64,000 bases of DNA from Scatophagus argus (Eukaryota > Chordata > Actinopteri > Scatophagidae), in NCBI RefSeq assembly GCF_020382885.2, contig NC_058506.1:9278318-9342317 (forward strand), written 5' to 3'. The translations under genes and the position numbers were made by a program. The notes beneath the pieces were generated by a model that was not told where the DNA came from, made no database searches, and saw only the letters and a list, made by a program, of their open reading frames with translations. Positions 12,708-25,376 of the stretch are shown in pieces. How positions within the stretch are numbered: the stretch's first letter is position 1; the number at the start of each line of letters is the position of its first letter.

Positions 12708-12746
<39 letters not shown>
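12708..12746. repeat. (CA)n microsatellite in the IRS 3' UTR
   Basis: About 19 CA units lie between the proposed IRS stop codon (12522-12524) and the poly(A) signal at 12781. The array would be transcribed in the 3' UTR and is likely length-polymorphic. Confidence 0.9.
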
Positions 12747-12748
<2 letters not shown>

Positions 12749-12780
12749 AAGGAAAATGTTTTGTTTTTTCCTTTGTTTTG

Positions 12781-12786
12781 AATAAA
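12781..12786 (+). terminator. Poly(A) signal, IRS gene
   Basis: AATAAA about 257 bases after the proposed stop, followed 45-55 bases later by a GT-rich stretch (gatgtgtgtgag) that suits a downstream processing element. This supports a last exon of about 290 bases starting at 12517. Confidence 0.55.
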
Positions 12787-12805
12787 AATGGCATGTGATC
12801 ATCGT

Positions 12806-15800
12806 TTTACTTATTATAAAGGATGACAATTTGATGTGTGTGAGCTCTCAAGTAGCCATTATGTTGATCACAGTGGCTCCATCACACACGAACATGCAGA
12901 CGAAGTCATAGATTAACAAAGCTTTCAGGGAGTCACACAAATGACGGAACAAAAAGTCCATCTATGTATCTTGGCTTAAAACACATTTGCTTTGTTATCG
13001 GAGCAATATATTGAACTTTTGTAAATCAAGGCTCAGTGGCAGCTGGGACAGTCTCAGCTGTGTTTAAAGTGTTTATTAAAACACGAATCCTCAAGGTTTG
13101 AGGTTTTCTGTATGGTCACATCATCCTTTGTTCATATTGGATAAGTCTAATGATCATCAGGTGTCATTTTGACTCAAAATAAGAGGGAATGCAGCTTGGC
13201 AGAGGTTTCATGCACTCATACACACTGTCACTGTTAACATATTTGATTTATTATACACAGTTGCCTAAAAAGCCTTTATACTTCGTGACCAGTTTTCTTG
13301 TGCTACTGAGGAGCTTCAAAATGTGTTTAACTTCTAAGACGTAATAAAGCACAGTTTATGAAATGAACAATGAAATATTGTTACACAAATTAAATTTAGA
13401 CAGAAATTTTTATGTCTTCTGTCAGTTTCACACAAGAAGAAAATATTTGTGTGAAAATCCCACACATCTTATGCAATCTTTGTGAAATCCACAGGAGTGT
13501 AAACTGCATTAAATAGGATATCATACAGTACGATTACAATGTAATTTTCACATAGCAGTTGACATCACTGTTGTATTTGAGCTCAGAGCTGATCTTTAGG
13601 TTGCAGCTGAGGGATGAGAACAATGGCTCTTTTTATCATCCATTCAAAATTGTCATAATGTAATTCTGTGTTTTTCTACACAGAATTAAATTTTATCCCC
13701 AAAAGATCCACATGTGAACTCATGCAGGATACATGTTTATACAGCTCCAGCTTTGATTATGTGTAAACTAAACATGTCATGTCATGTCCTGTGGCTGACT
13801 CTCAAATGGTGCCAGTATGAAAATCTAGTCATTCCTGTGGTATTTTAGGGTATTTGGTGAATTGACATATAGGCTGCTTAAAGTAAATTTTAAGTGATAG
13901 CCCATCTGCCTGGTATATAAACACACAGTAGGTATTCTGTTTTTCTATCTCTGCTTATTCATTAGAATATTAAACAAAATTACAACGTAAAAGTAATTTC
14001 TGTTGCAGAATAAACTGACCATAGAGAAAGAATTCAAACTTTCAATATCTGAATCTCAAAACGTTTTTCGCTGGATTCACATATTCTGCATTTATATTGC
14101 ACCTAATATGCCACAGGGAAAAGTGACGTGAAGGCCACAGGTTTCATGCAGCATGAGAGCATTTTAGGAAAATGATTGATATCAGACATAGAAAAGGCAC
14201 CTAGATACTGAGCAATGCATTTATTTAATAATTGCGGTATGCAATATCAAACAATATATCAGCCTAATCACTCTGGCTACAAACACACAGTGAGGACAAT
14301 AATTAGACTGTATTTGTGTAAATAGAGATGTGCTGAAGGGATCTGATAATAGGCTTGTTTTTGAGGGGAACCTGAATACTGCAGTTTTGTCAAGAAAATC
14401 TTTTAAAACAACTTAGGGACTCAGCAAAAGTTATTGGGGTGGGAGGTGGGGGAGGGATGGATCTTATTTTTAATTTTATATAAATAAAATCTCAAAATAA
14501 TGTATTCATGAAAAACACAGGAAAAAAATGTGAATATTCCAGGAACCCTTTATTTTTGACCAAAGAGCTGCAACCGTTATACCTCAGCAGCGCTCTCTGG
14601 CTTTATGGAGGACTTGAACGCCACAATTTTTCCCCCAACTCATGGAGTCCTGGATTGATAACAGTATATTAGATGAAACTAGCAGATTACTGCACAGTCA
14701 GTCATATGTCCAGGTGTGTCGGAGATGTTGGAGAATGCAGTATCACAGGGAAAGCCATCTTTGTGATGTAACAGTTGTATTTAAAAAAATATACAGCACA
14801 TCTCACAGGCAAAGACTTGGTATGGATCTGAGTTAAAAGACCTTCCCTAGCACTCCTAAAAGCATTACCCTGTGGTGCTGCAAAAAAAATAAGCCTCCTT
14901 CTTCTCCGACCCCCTCTTCACCCCTAATAATTTTTGTACAGTCCCTAACTGCAGTTCATGTGTGAAATCATATGTTTGCTCGTTGGCTGATAGGACAGTA
15001 ACGAGATGAAAAACAGTTTTCTATTTTCTCAATTTTAAAACTTTTAAAACTGACTGTTTTTCTCCATCTCAGTATAAATTACAACCAAATAAGATCTCAC
15101 AACAATGCATTTTGAACCAAAGTATAGCACAAAATCTTTGAAAAGTGTAAATTCTTTTTTGGCAACTGAGCTTTTCTCTTAAAGCTGTATATTATACTGA
15201 AGTATATACTACAGTATACAAGTAGAACAACAGAAACTATAGTACATACTGTAGTATGTTTTCATTTAACACAATTCTAATATAAAGTGACTCATTACAA
15301 TGGTATATAAAATATACAATATACGTATAATGATTAATACTATATAGCCTAGATATCTATATACTCTTTTATAAAGTGCCTCATTTTTGATTGTAGCTGT
15401 TTTTACACAGGTAATCTTAAAATGGGTTGTGAAATTGAAAAAAAAAAAAGTCTTGTTTTTCTCCTGAGTCTAAATTGTGAACACGCTGATCTTTACAGAA
15501 GACAGACCGAAAACTTCTATTGCTAACAGTCAGCCATAATCAAATTGCCTTACTGTGTTTATTAGAAACATAAAAAAATCTCATTTTTATTTTTTGCAGT
15601 GCCTAACACTTCAGCCACAATGTAAGCACTCCCCCCCTCTTTTGTTTGGCTTCGTCAAGCTGCGGTTTGGCTCAAAAAAAGAAACAAACAAACAAAAAAA
15701 AAGACAAAAAAAGAAATAAATAAGAGATCATCTTAATGGTAGTTTCGCACCCTGGGATGTATCTGCTTCAGGCCCTACTGTACATTTTCTTTTACTCTTG

Positions 15801-16482
15801 TCCACTACCAGTGAGCCTCAGTGTAAAAGCTAATGGCCTGTTGCAGATCATCCTCCATCTGAAGCTTATAATGGACACTGTGTTTCGGATAGCTTGCAGA
15901 AAGAATAACTAACTAGTAAATCTTGTACACGAGGATTCTACATTATATAGATTTTAATGTCAAATCACGCGTCCTGTATTTTAAGTTTCCCTGTTTTTAC
16001 ACCAAGAAGAACACAGTTGTTATATGTTGTCCACTGATAAAACAGGATGCTTTACTCAGTATTAGACAGAAAATTATATATGTGCACTATTTACTTGCGG
16101 TGTATTTTGAACCCCAAACCAAACATAAAAGGAGGTGATTTTAATGAGTCAGAGCAGCCAGTACAGGTGCCTGCCTGCTTATCTGGGCTGAAACAGTATT
16201 AACATGCTTGTGTGTTGCTGTCGTTATTTGGATGTGGATTATCTGGACATGGATTCAGTTCCCAGAAGGTGTGAATAGTGCTGCTTCTCTCTCACTCTCT
16301 TTTTTCTCTACACCCAAAACATGGGACTTGGTCTAAATGATTAATCTGTGAGCTGTTCCTGCCCACAGTCGATATTCTGCTGCTGTCAAATTGCCAAAAA
16401 ATACAAAGCCTGACAACAATGTAAAGGTCTACTACAGTAGTTGCAAAGAGCAGACACACAAAAATCAGTCATAGATCTGGTG
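12806..16482. other. Intergenic region, no gene recognised
   Basis: AT-rich sequence with short unsupported ORFs only. Near 15200-15260 the words atactacagtat and atactgtagtat form a short inverted pair within a TATAC-rich patch. A-rich stretches lie at 15438-15450 and 15675-15722. No exon-like sequence was recognised. Confidence 0.45.
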
Positions 16483-16878
16483 TTAAAGTGACGGTTCACC
16501 CCAAGATCAAAGAAGAATACTACCCCTCTCACCTGTAATGCAATTTATCCATCCAGACTGTTTTGGTGTGAGTTGCCACTGTGTAACCGTGCAGAAGGAA
16601 ACATTAATTTACACATGAACAAGAGGCTCATGCTCGTGACAGGGCACGGTGTAAACATTAAAGGTATCCTCCTCCGCTGAGCTGTAACATTAGCTAGCTT
16701 AGTTAGCTAGTCTCCCGCTTTTAGCAACATAAGCAAAGTACCATCTGGTTCCATTAGAGAGAAGGCAGACATTTCAACACATGATATCTCCAAAACTCTG
16801 CAACTCACACCAAAGCAATACATGACAGGCAAGAAGAAAAATGTGTATTTTTGATTTTGGGGTGAACTGTCCCTTTAA
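16483..16878. mobile_element. MITE (non-autonomous DNA transposon) with ~35-bp terminal inverted repeats and TTAA ends
   Basis: The left end reads TTAAAGTGACGGTTCACCCC and the right end, read on the other strand, TTAAAGGGACAGTTCACCCC. The similarity continues for about 35 bases. A second inverted match, TTTGGTGTGAGTTGC near 16562 against GCAACTCACACCAAA near 16799, shows that the arms fold back further. There is no transposase frame in the 396 bases. TTAA at both ends fits piggyBac-type insertion, although the family is an inference. An A-rich (CAAAAAA)n tract (16879-16916) follows directly. Confidence 0.8.
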
Positions 16879-18879
16879 AAACAAAAAACAAAAAACAAAA
16901 AACAAAAAAAAAAAACCTTTTTCACTTGACAGCCAATGGGCCAAAAAGTTGTTTGAATTGAAAGGGTTTTTCTAAGCAGTGTTTTTCTTAAGGTGGTGAC
17001 TTATAGTTTATGACTGGTTACGTACTGTGTCCAGAGCTGCTAATGGAGAGTTTGGCCACGTTATTGTAAAAGAAAAAAAAGCAAAAAGAAGAAGAAGAAG
17101 TGTCTACTGGATATGCTTGTGCAAGCCAGACACTTTACAAATCGCAGTGACCAAACTCTTTGAGTCCAGGGCTCTGGCTGTGTGTATACAGGGTAAACGA
17201 AGAAGGTTTTCTTGATGTATTTTTGACACTGGTAGCTTTTCCCACATTTAGATTGACTTTATATTTTTCACGGGCCTGTGGTTCAGAAACAAAATAATGT
17301 TGACCCTGTTGCGGATATTAAATGCTTCACTGCACTTGCACGCTGTTACACATAAAAGCAAATTTGAGTGTTTTAATTGTGGAGGTAAAATTGCGCAGAC
17401 ACTGACTCTGCTCAGTCCAGAGGTTCCTCGCTGACTGACGAAACCCTCGGCTCACATCTGAAAGGACGCTCAAGTGCCTGGCTGTGATTACTGGTCACCG
17501 ATTAGTTATGTTTCAGCTATCTCAGTGCATTGCTAGAAACTCAAACCAGCTCCCAGAAAACCAAGTCTTCCACACATTTCTTTAGCATTCATTTGTAGAT
17601 GTGCGCAACACCTGGCTCTCATTTCCTTTACAAAGGACTTGTCTCTGGTGCCAAAGTTTGATGGTGCAGGGTTGAGGACCTCCGGCACCAAACTGACTAA
17701 TTTTGAAGATCTGGTTTTTCAAATTTTGAGGCACTTATCGCTGTTTTTAATCCAATGAAGTAAAAAATGTGTATCGATTGATTGAGCGCATCCTACTACT
17801 GCCAACAGTTTGCGCTCAATACTGAGAACTTTATTGCCAAACTCTTGTATAACAAATCCATACAAACACATGGCGTAGATCCACTTTTATATCTTGCGTT
17901 ACCTTTTTGTTGAAGTGATCTTTTATAATCTCTTTGTTATTCCTTCAGTGTAACTCTTCTAATTGGGGATTACTGAGATTCTCTGACTGTGCCTCATAAT
18001 CTCAACTTCGAGCAGACATAACAGTTGGTAGTAAAGCCCCTTGGGGAGTCTGAGAAGGGTTCAGCATATTACTGACGTCAAATAGCAGGAACGCATAAAT
18101 AAAAGCTGTGGATTTGGGTAAATATCATTTATTGTAGTGTGTATCCAAAACTACTTTAGCAGCGTGAGGCTCTCTGCAGTGTTTCCATCTTCATGACACA
18201 CGGCTGTCGTATGAAAATGCTTCTCATCTATGAATCATCAGAAGTATTTTGGTATTATAAAATGCAGAGACTTGCGTCGTCTCTTCAGAATATTTTGTAA
18301 CGTGTTGAAGACGAGGCACAGAAATTGCTCATCAGACTCTAACTGTGGGAAATGATACTGTATGTACAATCAGGATAGCAATTATAATTACAATGGAAAG
18401 AGCATTGTATGTATTTTAAAGCTATTGATACTACTTTGATAATGATGTAAAATGCAAAAAGACTGAACAGGAACTATAGGTATGTAAAGTATACTGTGTA
18501 TAGAGGAGTCTGCTCCAGGGGAGGGAAGGGCATGGGGTTCATTCTGTTCATGGCAAAGTTGTTTAAAGCAGAATATTGATGATTCTTGTCTGTGATGTAG
18601 ACAACGTCAATGGTTTTTTTTTGATAAAAGGCAAATGATATGAAAAAAAAAGAAAAATTGTGTGTCTTTTATTGACTTAACCCTAAACTGATGTTACAAC
18701 ATACAGACAAGCGATTCTGGGCTGATATAAGCCATCGCTGGCCTGAGGTTTCAGGGATAAGCCTGTGGACAGAGGGTACGTGTATTTAATCCCAGGCTAC
18801 TCTGTTGAAACAGATGGTATTCTGGCAGCCTTTAAGTTCATGGATGATTAACAGCATTGTGACTTTTTGGGTATTGAGT

Positions 18880-18985
18880 TGGCCGCACCGTTTGGAGCCC
18901 TTCTTCACAGCAAGAAGGTTCGGACCCTGGTTTGCATGTTTCTGCATGGAGGTCAATAAATAAATAAATAAATAATTTTAAAAAA
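18880..18985. repeat. Truncated dispersed repeat followed by (AAAT)n
   Basis: The stretch 'cacagcaagaaggttcggac...tttgcatgtttctgcatggag' resembles a very common fish/vertebrate interspersed-repeat segment. It is cut short and followed by AAAT repeats (about 18957-18975), as in a retroposed fragment. The family is not assigned. Confidence 0.4.
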
Positions 18986-19014
18986 TTGAACTATATCCAA
19001 CTTCATATAAAAAT

Positions 19015-19165
19015 TGAACTATAACAATTAGTTAATTAATCGATTAAATGATTGGTCAATTCTTAAAAAAAATATCTGCAACTGTTTTGATAACTGACCT
19101 GATCTAATCTGTTTAATTGTTAATAAAATACAGAATAAATGAACTGATCAAGGAAATAACCAGCA
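19015..19165. repeat. Decayed copy of the ATTAATCGATTAA-rich MITE-type repeat
   Basis: Contains TTAGTTAATTAATCGATTAA and, later, gatcaaggaaataacc. The same words occur in the element copies at 10370-10502 and 44351-44582. The ends are not sharp. Confidence 0.4.
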
Positions 19166-20340
19166 GCAAATGTTACTTTAACATTAATGCATGAGTATTA
19201 CTAATAATACTACCGTACATAGATGTGCAGTATACAATTAAGTTTACTGTATACACTCACTGAGGCCATACGTACTTTTGATGCCAAATACATATTATTT
19301 TTACAATGTGGTATTAGTGCTTATACTTACATAAAGAATACAAATACTTCTCCAGCCTCTTTGTAGTATCCCTTAAATAACTGCAGTCAGCGCATTCAAA
19401 TTACATACAATTAAATAATACACATAGTTCATCAAAATGTAAGGGAATGACAGGTGCCTTTTTAAAGCTCTACACTCCCCACAGTGCCTTTGCTTTTCCT
19501 ACAAACACCACACAGAAACAAAAGAAAAATCTGATTCAGTTAAATCCAACCTATTTAATACTGAAAATGAGTCAAATAAAGGAAATCTCATTTAAACATC
19601 GTATGGGAGTTAATAGAGTGAACAAAAGAAACTGTGAAAAAGCTATTGAACCTGACAGAGAAAGCTACGTTTTTAACATAAACATAAACAAGACAAATAT
19701 TTGTTGGTTGTTAAGGTCAACACTGTGGTGTCCCACACCACTGACATTAAACAGCCACAGCAGAGATGGTTTAAGTGTACGAGGGAGGAGGACTGCCATC
19801 GATTAGCTGTCCTGACCTTTCGTCAGCCACATCATTAACACTACACAAGTTCAGCCATTTGACAGTTACCTCTCTGAAGTTTGTGAAGTTATCAAACAAG
19901 TGTTTCCAGTTTTTATTTTTGTTTATCATCTCACCACATCTGCTGACTAGGTTCAAGCATGTTGTTCAACACAGCTGAATAACATTTAAATAACAGAATC
20001 GTTTGCAAAATGACTGCTGATGGTATTCACTGCTGCATTTTGATGTCACTATAGGAAAAGCACATGTTTAAATATTGTAGCTGAATATTATCATTAATGT
20101 TATGCGTAACACCTGTGCTATTCCTAAAAGTCAAAATGTCTGCAGTTTGACATATTTAAACTCTCACTGGCTCAGAAAACATGACGCCCACAGATGGTCT
20201 GTACATTAAATGCAACACTGCAAAAAAGAAAATGCAGGAGATACTGCGTCCATCTGTGAATCTGTAGAGTACTGGTACAGAGTTTTCATAAATGTTTACC
20301 ATTTGTACAAGAAGTACAATTCACTCTACATTTACTTAAC

Positions 20341-20371
20341 TGTAATTTCCCAGCCTGGGGTCAATAAAGTA

Positions 20372-20418
<47 letters not shown>
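20341..20418 (+). repeat. LINE/SINE-type 3' tail with (ATCT)n microsatellite
   Basis: The sequence gtaatttcccagcctggggt, then caataaagtat, precedes about 12 ATCT units (20371-20418). In teleosts this tail plus tetranucleotide expansion marks the 3' end of retroposed elements. The body upstream is too decayed to classify. Confidence 0.65.
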
Positions 20419-21350
20419 TTAGTAAGAAAATGTACTGATTTATACAACACTGCTGCAGAAGAGTTTTAAACTCTATGGCTGACTGAGCACTTGAGAAGGT
20501 CTGTGCTGTTCTGCAGGAAGGAGAGAAGGGAAAGTACTTTCAGACCCCCTTAATGATAGGTAAGGTCATTATGCACAAATGTGCATATGGAGTTGAGAGC
20601 ACAGAACTCCCAGGGTGGCTCTGACTGAGAACAGCACATTCTGAGAAGTTCTTCTGTTTATACAAATTCAGTGTTTGGATTATGTGTGATGTACTTGTTG
20701 GCTAAATACTTCAAAAGTGCCTCTATCAAGTTTTTGAAAATATCACACAGGACTCGATGTAAACGAGACCCTGCATCATATGTGCAATGTAAGCTCCAGA
20801 GTCAGCTCTTGTGAGTTACCACAGACCTGAAGGAAGTGGAGTCAGCCCAAGGGCTTAATTACACATTGTGTAGGGGACATGCTTTATTAAATTAATTATC
20901 TTTCTGTGTGTTTGCCCTAATCTAGAAATATGTTAATTCCTTTCATTTCTTTAAAACTATGCTATGCTGTATATATTTGGATATATCAGGTGGATGCACT
21001 GTATTGAATGTTTTTTTGTTTGTTTTTTTACATTACTTACATATCTATGTGCATGTTGTTCCTGTTCCTGTTGGTTTTTCAGATTTGACTGTTGCTGAAC
21101 AAGAAAGAACAAAGACACAGAGTGTTTTAAATGTGTTTTATTTTAATGAAGAGAAAATGTTTAATTTACATGTACACTAATGACAGACAACCTGCTGCTT
21201 ATAGCTTCATCCAAATATGCAGAATGTATGAGAGACTGGATTGTAAAGGCATGCTGAAAAGATTACACTTTAGTTACAATATTAGATACTGTTGTGTCCC
21301 TGGGAGTTGAGAGGGAAAACAAACCCTCTTCAATAACTTAAACTAAATAA

Positions 21351-21366
21351 CCAGCAGGGGGTGCTG
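21351..21366 (+). promoter_or_regulatory. CTCF-like motif upstream of slc25a15
   Basis: CCAGCAGGGGGTGCTG matches the vertebrate CTCF core (CCASYAGRKGGC-like). It lies about 450 bases upstream of the slc25a15 first exon. Occupancy is unknown. Confidence 0.45.
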
Positions 21367-21789
21367 TATAATTCTAGCTTCTGATAAGTTTATTTTGAAA
21401 AACGAAAAAGAATGTAAACCGGAAGCTATTACCTTCATGCCGCTTCATAGATCTTTAATTGAGAAGATGATTCAGTAGCTATTTCTGTATAATGTTGTAT
21501 CTGAAGATTGCTTTAGATTTAAGGTAACAGACACTAGAATTTTGTCTAATATCATTAAAATGAAAAAAATGAAATGAAGAAAGGCCTTTACAGCTTCAGC
21601 ACTATTCCTGATAGTGTAAACATTTTGGTAAGTTTTGTGGAAAAACCATTCAAGATTCTCAGTTGTGTTCACTGACAGCTTTAGTATTAGCAACATTCAG
21701 TTGAATATTTAGAAATGTAGCCTACGTTCAGAGCGAAATGTCTGGAAAAGAGTGGATTCGTAACGCGAGCGCGATTCTGATACCTGGAA

Positions 21790-21910
21790 TTTTGGGCAGA
21801 GTGAGAGCTCTTCTTTTCCCCCCTCATCTCGGATATCGTGAAACAACCTCTAGCTTCTGCTCCACAACACCATTAGCTATCACTGATGGTCGATCCATTT
21901 ATTGACCACA
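21790..21910 (+). other. slc25a15: Probable non-coding first exon (5' UTR) of slc25a15
   Basis: A slightly CpG-richer patch (taacgcgagcgcgatt near 21761-21776) is followed by pyrimidine-rich sequence and ends in a consensus donor, GTAAGT, at 21911. The next acceptor is at 23049-23050, just before the initiator exon, so a spliced 5' UTR is likely. The 5' boundary is approximate and no TATA box was seen. Confidence 0.45.
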
Positions 21911-22462
21911 GTAAGTGAACAAATGTACCCCACATGTTGCAAATGAAGTAGCATCAAGATAAACTTTGGATGTTTGACCTGGTGGTGTAATTTAGCATGC
22001 GGTCACCCTTGGACGATGTAAGCTTCGGTCAGCAGCTCTTATTGTTTGCCATTTGTGCCATACATAGTGACTTTAACGTTGCCGCAACCAGCAGCGACAC
22101 GTTGATGCTCCGAGTTGAACCCGTATCTCTTCTGTGAGGTTTGTATTTTGAAATAATTTGTATCCGTTTATCGCTATTTTTTTAAACACACAAATTTAAT
22201 CTTTCGTTACAACAATAACTTTCCATTGTTTTTTTTTTTCTTTCCAACGTTAACTTACTTAACGTAGTGGTATTTCTAATGGATGTTGTTGCTATAGATC
22301 TGAGTGTCCTGGTAAACCGAGATCTTGTTTGACGTTTTCCTAAAATTTGCTCTTATTTTTTCTTTTGTCTTCAAACGACGGAGAAAGCTTAGACGTGGCT
22401 ATCCTCTGGTCGTGTTTGATGGTTAAAATGTGCTTTTTATTTCTGCACAAAGAATGACACTT

Positions 22463-22480
22463 TGTCGCCCTCTGGTGGTC
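22463..22480 (-). promoter_or_regulatory. CTCF-like motif in slc25a15 intron 1
   Basis: Read on the minus strand, GACCACCAGAGGGCGACA is a close match to the CTCF core. Together with the plus-oriented motif at 21351 it is a convergent pair bracketing the slc25a15 first exon. Confidence 0.5.
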
Positions 22481-23093
22481 AGCTCGTATTATTATGTGAA
22501 GAAAGGCCCTTGAAAAGTCCTGGGAGTTTTCAGACAGGAGAACATTGCCATTTTGTCTGAGAGGACACTGTTAGACAAGTCTCGTTTTAGTTAAAAAGAT
22601 ATGGAAACGACTACAGGTTTAAAAAATAAAATAATGCTTTTTTCTTCATTCAGAAAGACTCCATACTATACCGGTTTCTGTTAATGCGACCAATCATCTA
22701 ACCTTGTGTTAAAGTTACTTCTAACCTTGTATTTTACGTGACACAGAAAGCCCCACACAAATCCTCTCTTAGCTAACTGTAAATAATTACTGTTGCCATA
22801 GAAGAGGACAGGTTTTATTGCTGTGAACTTTATAACTGTGTTGCTGCCTGTCCTGTGTCCCGACCCCTCTGCTGAAATCCACACATAATCACTGTCTCAG
22901 TGGTGTGTTTGAAGAAACAAATGTCTAATTATATCCTGTGTGTGTTTATAGTAATTAAAGTGCTCTAATAAGACATAGCAGCGTTTTCTGTAAATGGAAT
23001 TGTGAGATAAAGTGTCATTTTTTTCTTTTTCTTTTTTTTTTTTTGATCAGGTACCTGAGAGAAAAAGAAACCTCTTCTGGCAGCTTGCACAGT

Positions 23094-25376
23094 ATGGCCC
23101 CCCACCCAGTGGTCCAGGCCATCATCGACCTCTCTGCAGGAGCCATAGGTCACTACAGTGCTTTGTCTCTCAGAATTATTACTCAAACAATATTACAGTA
23201 TACACCAACTGCGGTTTTTCATCTCTGTGAAATAATCATGCTGCTTTTCCACATTTTACCGCAGTACTCAGTAGCTATGTATGATGTAGCAGGAGATTTT
23301 GATGACTCCTGTGTTTTTCCGGCTCATTTCTCTCTGTGTTTCTGTTGATTGTTTCTGCTGTTCAGTGGAGCGACGGCCTCTCTGATTCTTATCTCTCCGC
23401 ACAGCACATATGTTGTGCACATACTTTGAGTTTCCTGTCATTTGTATGTAACAGCCATAGTTTGTTTCTTGTAGATAACTTCTGTTGTTGACTTACTGCT
23501 TTTTCTCTTCAAGGGGGAGCTGCATGTGTCTTCAGTGGGCAGCCTCTGGACACAGCAAAGGTCAAGATGCAGACCTTTCCCTTGCTGTACCGGGGTTTCA
23601 TCCACTGTGTGGTGTCCACCTACAGACAAGTGGGTCTGCGTGGTCTGTACCAGGGCACCACGCCGGCACTGATGGCCAACATTGCTGAGAACTCTGTGCT
23701 CTTCATGAGCTACGGCTTCTGCCAGCAGGTCATCCGCTTTGCGGCTGGACTGCACAGTGAAGCTGTGCTAAGGTGTGTGTGTGTGTGTGTGTGTGGATGG
23801 GCGTCAACCAGCCTGTCCTTCTCATTAACCCTGAAAATACATGGGAGATCTCCATCTGTCTTCTGTATGTCTTTCGCTCTGTTTTAGTGACGTGCAGAAA
23901 GCCTGTGCTGGCTCAGTAGCGTCGATCTTCTCCTCGCTAGTTCTCTGCCCCACTGAGCTTGTCAAGTGTCGGCTGCAAGCCATGTATGAGATGGAAACGT
24001 CAGGAAGGATAGCGAAGAGCCAGAAGTAAGTGGGTTTTAAATACTCAGATGTTTTTGGATAATATTGTACAGGTCATTTACTCTCATAGTACTTAAATGA
24101 GTACTTAAAAGTACTTTTATGATTGCGTGTTGGCTAATACCCAACCAATACTTCAGAACTTCACAAATCTGATTATTTTACCAATGCCAATACAAACTGA
24201 CCTAAATGAATTCTAAATGTTAGTATAATTTGCATCTAATTCAGACATTTTTGGTTGGTTGCTGAATTACTGTATGTGTGTGAGCCATATATTCCTCTGC
24301 TTTGTCTGAAGCACAGTGTGGTCGGTGGTGAAATCCATCATGAGGAATGAGGGACCGCAGGGCTTCTTCCAGGGCCTGACCACCACCATAGCCAGAGAAG
24401 TCCCTGGTTATTTCTGCTTCTTCGGTGCCTACGAGCTCTGCCGCACCACCTTTGCGGACTACATGAAATGTGACAAAGACGACATAGGTACTGCACAGGG
24501 CACCTTCAGATTGCAGCTTTTGATATCAGATCCACAGAATCAAAGGGAAATGCTTTGTATTCTTCTTCTTCTTCGTAATACTGCACTTATGTTACAGTTG
24601 TGGTGAAATATGGAAATGAAATGTGCTGGTGGGATAAACTGTGGGACCCCGTGTAAAACAGAATGGTATAATTTGCTAATCCTTTTTGACATATGTTCAG
24701 TTGGAAACAGTTCACACACAACTTATTTCATGTTTTTATAAATAAATGGTTGTTCTGAATTTGTTGCCAGCAACATGTTTCAAAAATGTTGGAACAAGAG
24801 CCTGTTTGGAAGCTTCCACAGGTGAGCAGGTTCAGTGGTAACAGTAACTGTAGTAAATACAGTTTGTTTGCAAATGATATTACGTGTGTTTATTTACATT
24901 TTACACAGTGTTCCAACTGTCAACTGGGCCCAGCTTCCCGTAGTCAACTCCTCTAACTCCCACATATCTAATTTACATTACCTTTGTGTTGGCTGAAGGT
25001 GTGGCGCCCATCGTGTTCAGCGGAGGTTTTGGGGGTGCGTGCCTGTGGCTGATGGTCTATCCTATGGACTGTGTCAAGTCTCGGATCCAGGTCATGTCTA
25101 TGATGGGCAAACAGGCAGGGTTCTTCAGAACCTTCATGAACATCGCTCAGACTGAAGGTTGGTTAGAAGTGTGGTTTGATTTGTTTTATCGTCTCAGTGG
25201 GGATGTTTTTGCTGTTCACATGATCAGTCAGAACATAATCTTTGCTCTCTCTTGTAGGTGTGAGGGCACTCTACTCTGGACTCACCCCCACCATGGTGCG
25301 CACCTTCCCTGCCAACGGAGCGCTCTTCCTGGGTTACGAGGCCAGCAGGAAGCTGATGATGAAGCAGTTTGACTGA
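23094..25376 (+). CDS. slc25a15: Mitochondrial ornithine carrier (ORNT1)
   Basis: Inner-membrane exchanger moving ornithine into mitochondria in return for citrulline, part of the urea cycle. Coding exons: 23094-23148, 23514-23772, 23888-24025, 24312-24487, 24999-25157 and 25258-25376. They join without frame breaks into 301 residues, the length of human SLC25A15. All three carrier signatures are present: PLDTAKVK (residues 29-36), PTELVKCR (126-133) and PMDCVKSR (231-238). Family-typical stretches include [36 protein letters not shown] and [12 protein letters not shown] 23094 is chosen because [17 protein letters not shown] aligns with the human N-terminus. The first coding intron has an unusual donor, GTCACT. 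The donor after 23772 lies at the start of a GT repeat. Teleosts often keep two copies; which one this is cannot be told. It converges with the TM4SF gene on the right. Confidence 0.95.
23773..23793. repeat. (GT)n microsatellite containing a splice donor
   Basis: The exon ending at 23772 is followed directly by GTGTGTGTGT, so the donor GT is the first unit of a microsatellite in slc25a15. No consensus GTRAGT is available nearby in frame. Confidence 0.8.
24640..24925. repeat. Dispersed repeat in slc25a15 intron (fragment)
   Basis: Contains the words ttgttgccagcaacatgttt, then caaaaatgttggaac, and near the end tttacattttacacagtgttccaac. These resemble a common teleost interspersed repeat whose end reads 'tttacacagcgtcccaact'. 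The ends are imprecise and it has no coding capacity. The family is left open. Confidence 0.45.

Larger units (their letters stand above)
16917..21350. other. Intergenic region, no gene recognised
   Basis: Contains repeats listed separately. The longest open frame (19447-19806, 119 codons) has no domain, biased composition or splice context and is treated as chance. No promoter or exon was recognised before the slc25a15 upstream region. Confidence 0.45.

Noticed and set aside
19447-19806. 119-codon open frame on the plus strand
   Set aside because: Low-complexity composition, no family resemblance, no splice or poly(A) context, and it lies in repeat-bearing intergenic DNA.
20371-20418. Regular short repeat that might be mistaken for a CRISPR-like array
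   Set aside because: It is a simple ATCT microsatellite at a retroposon tail, with no spacers.
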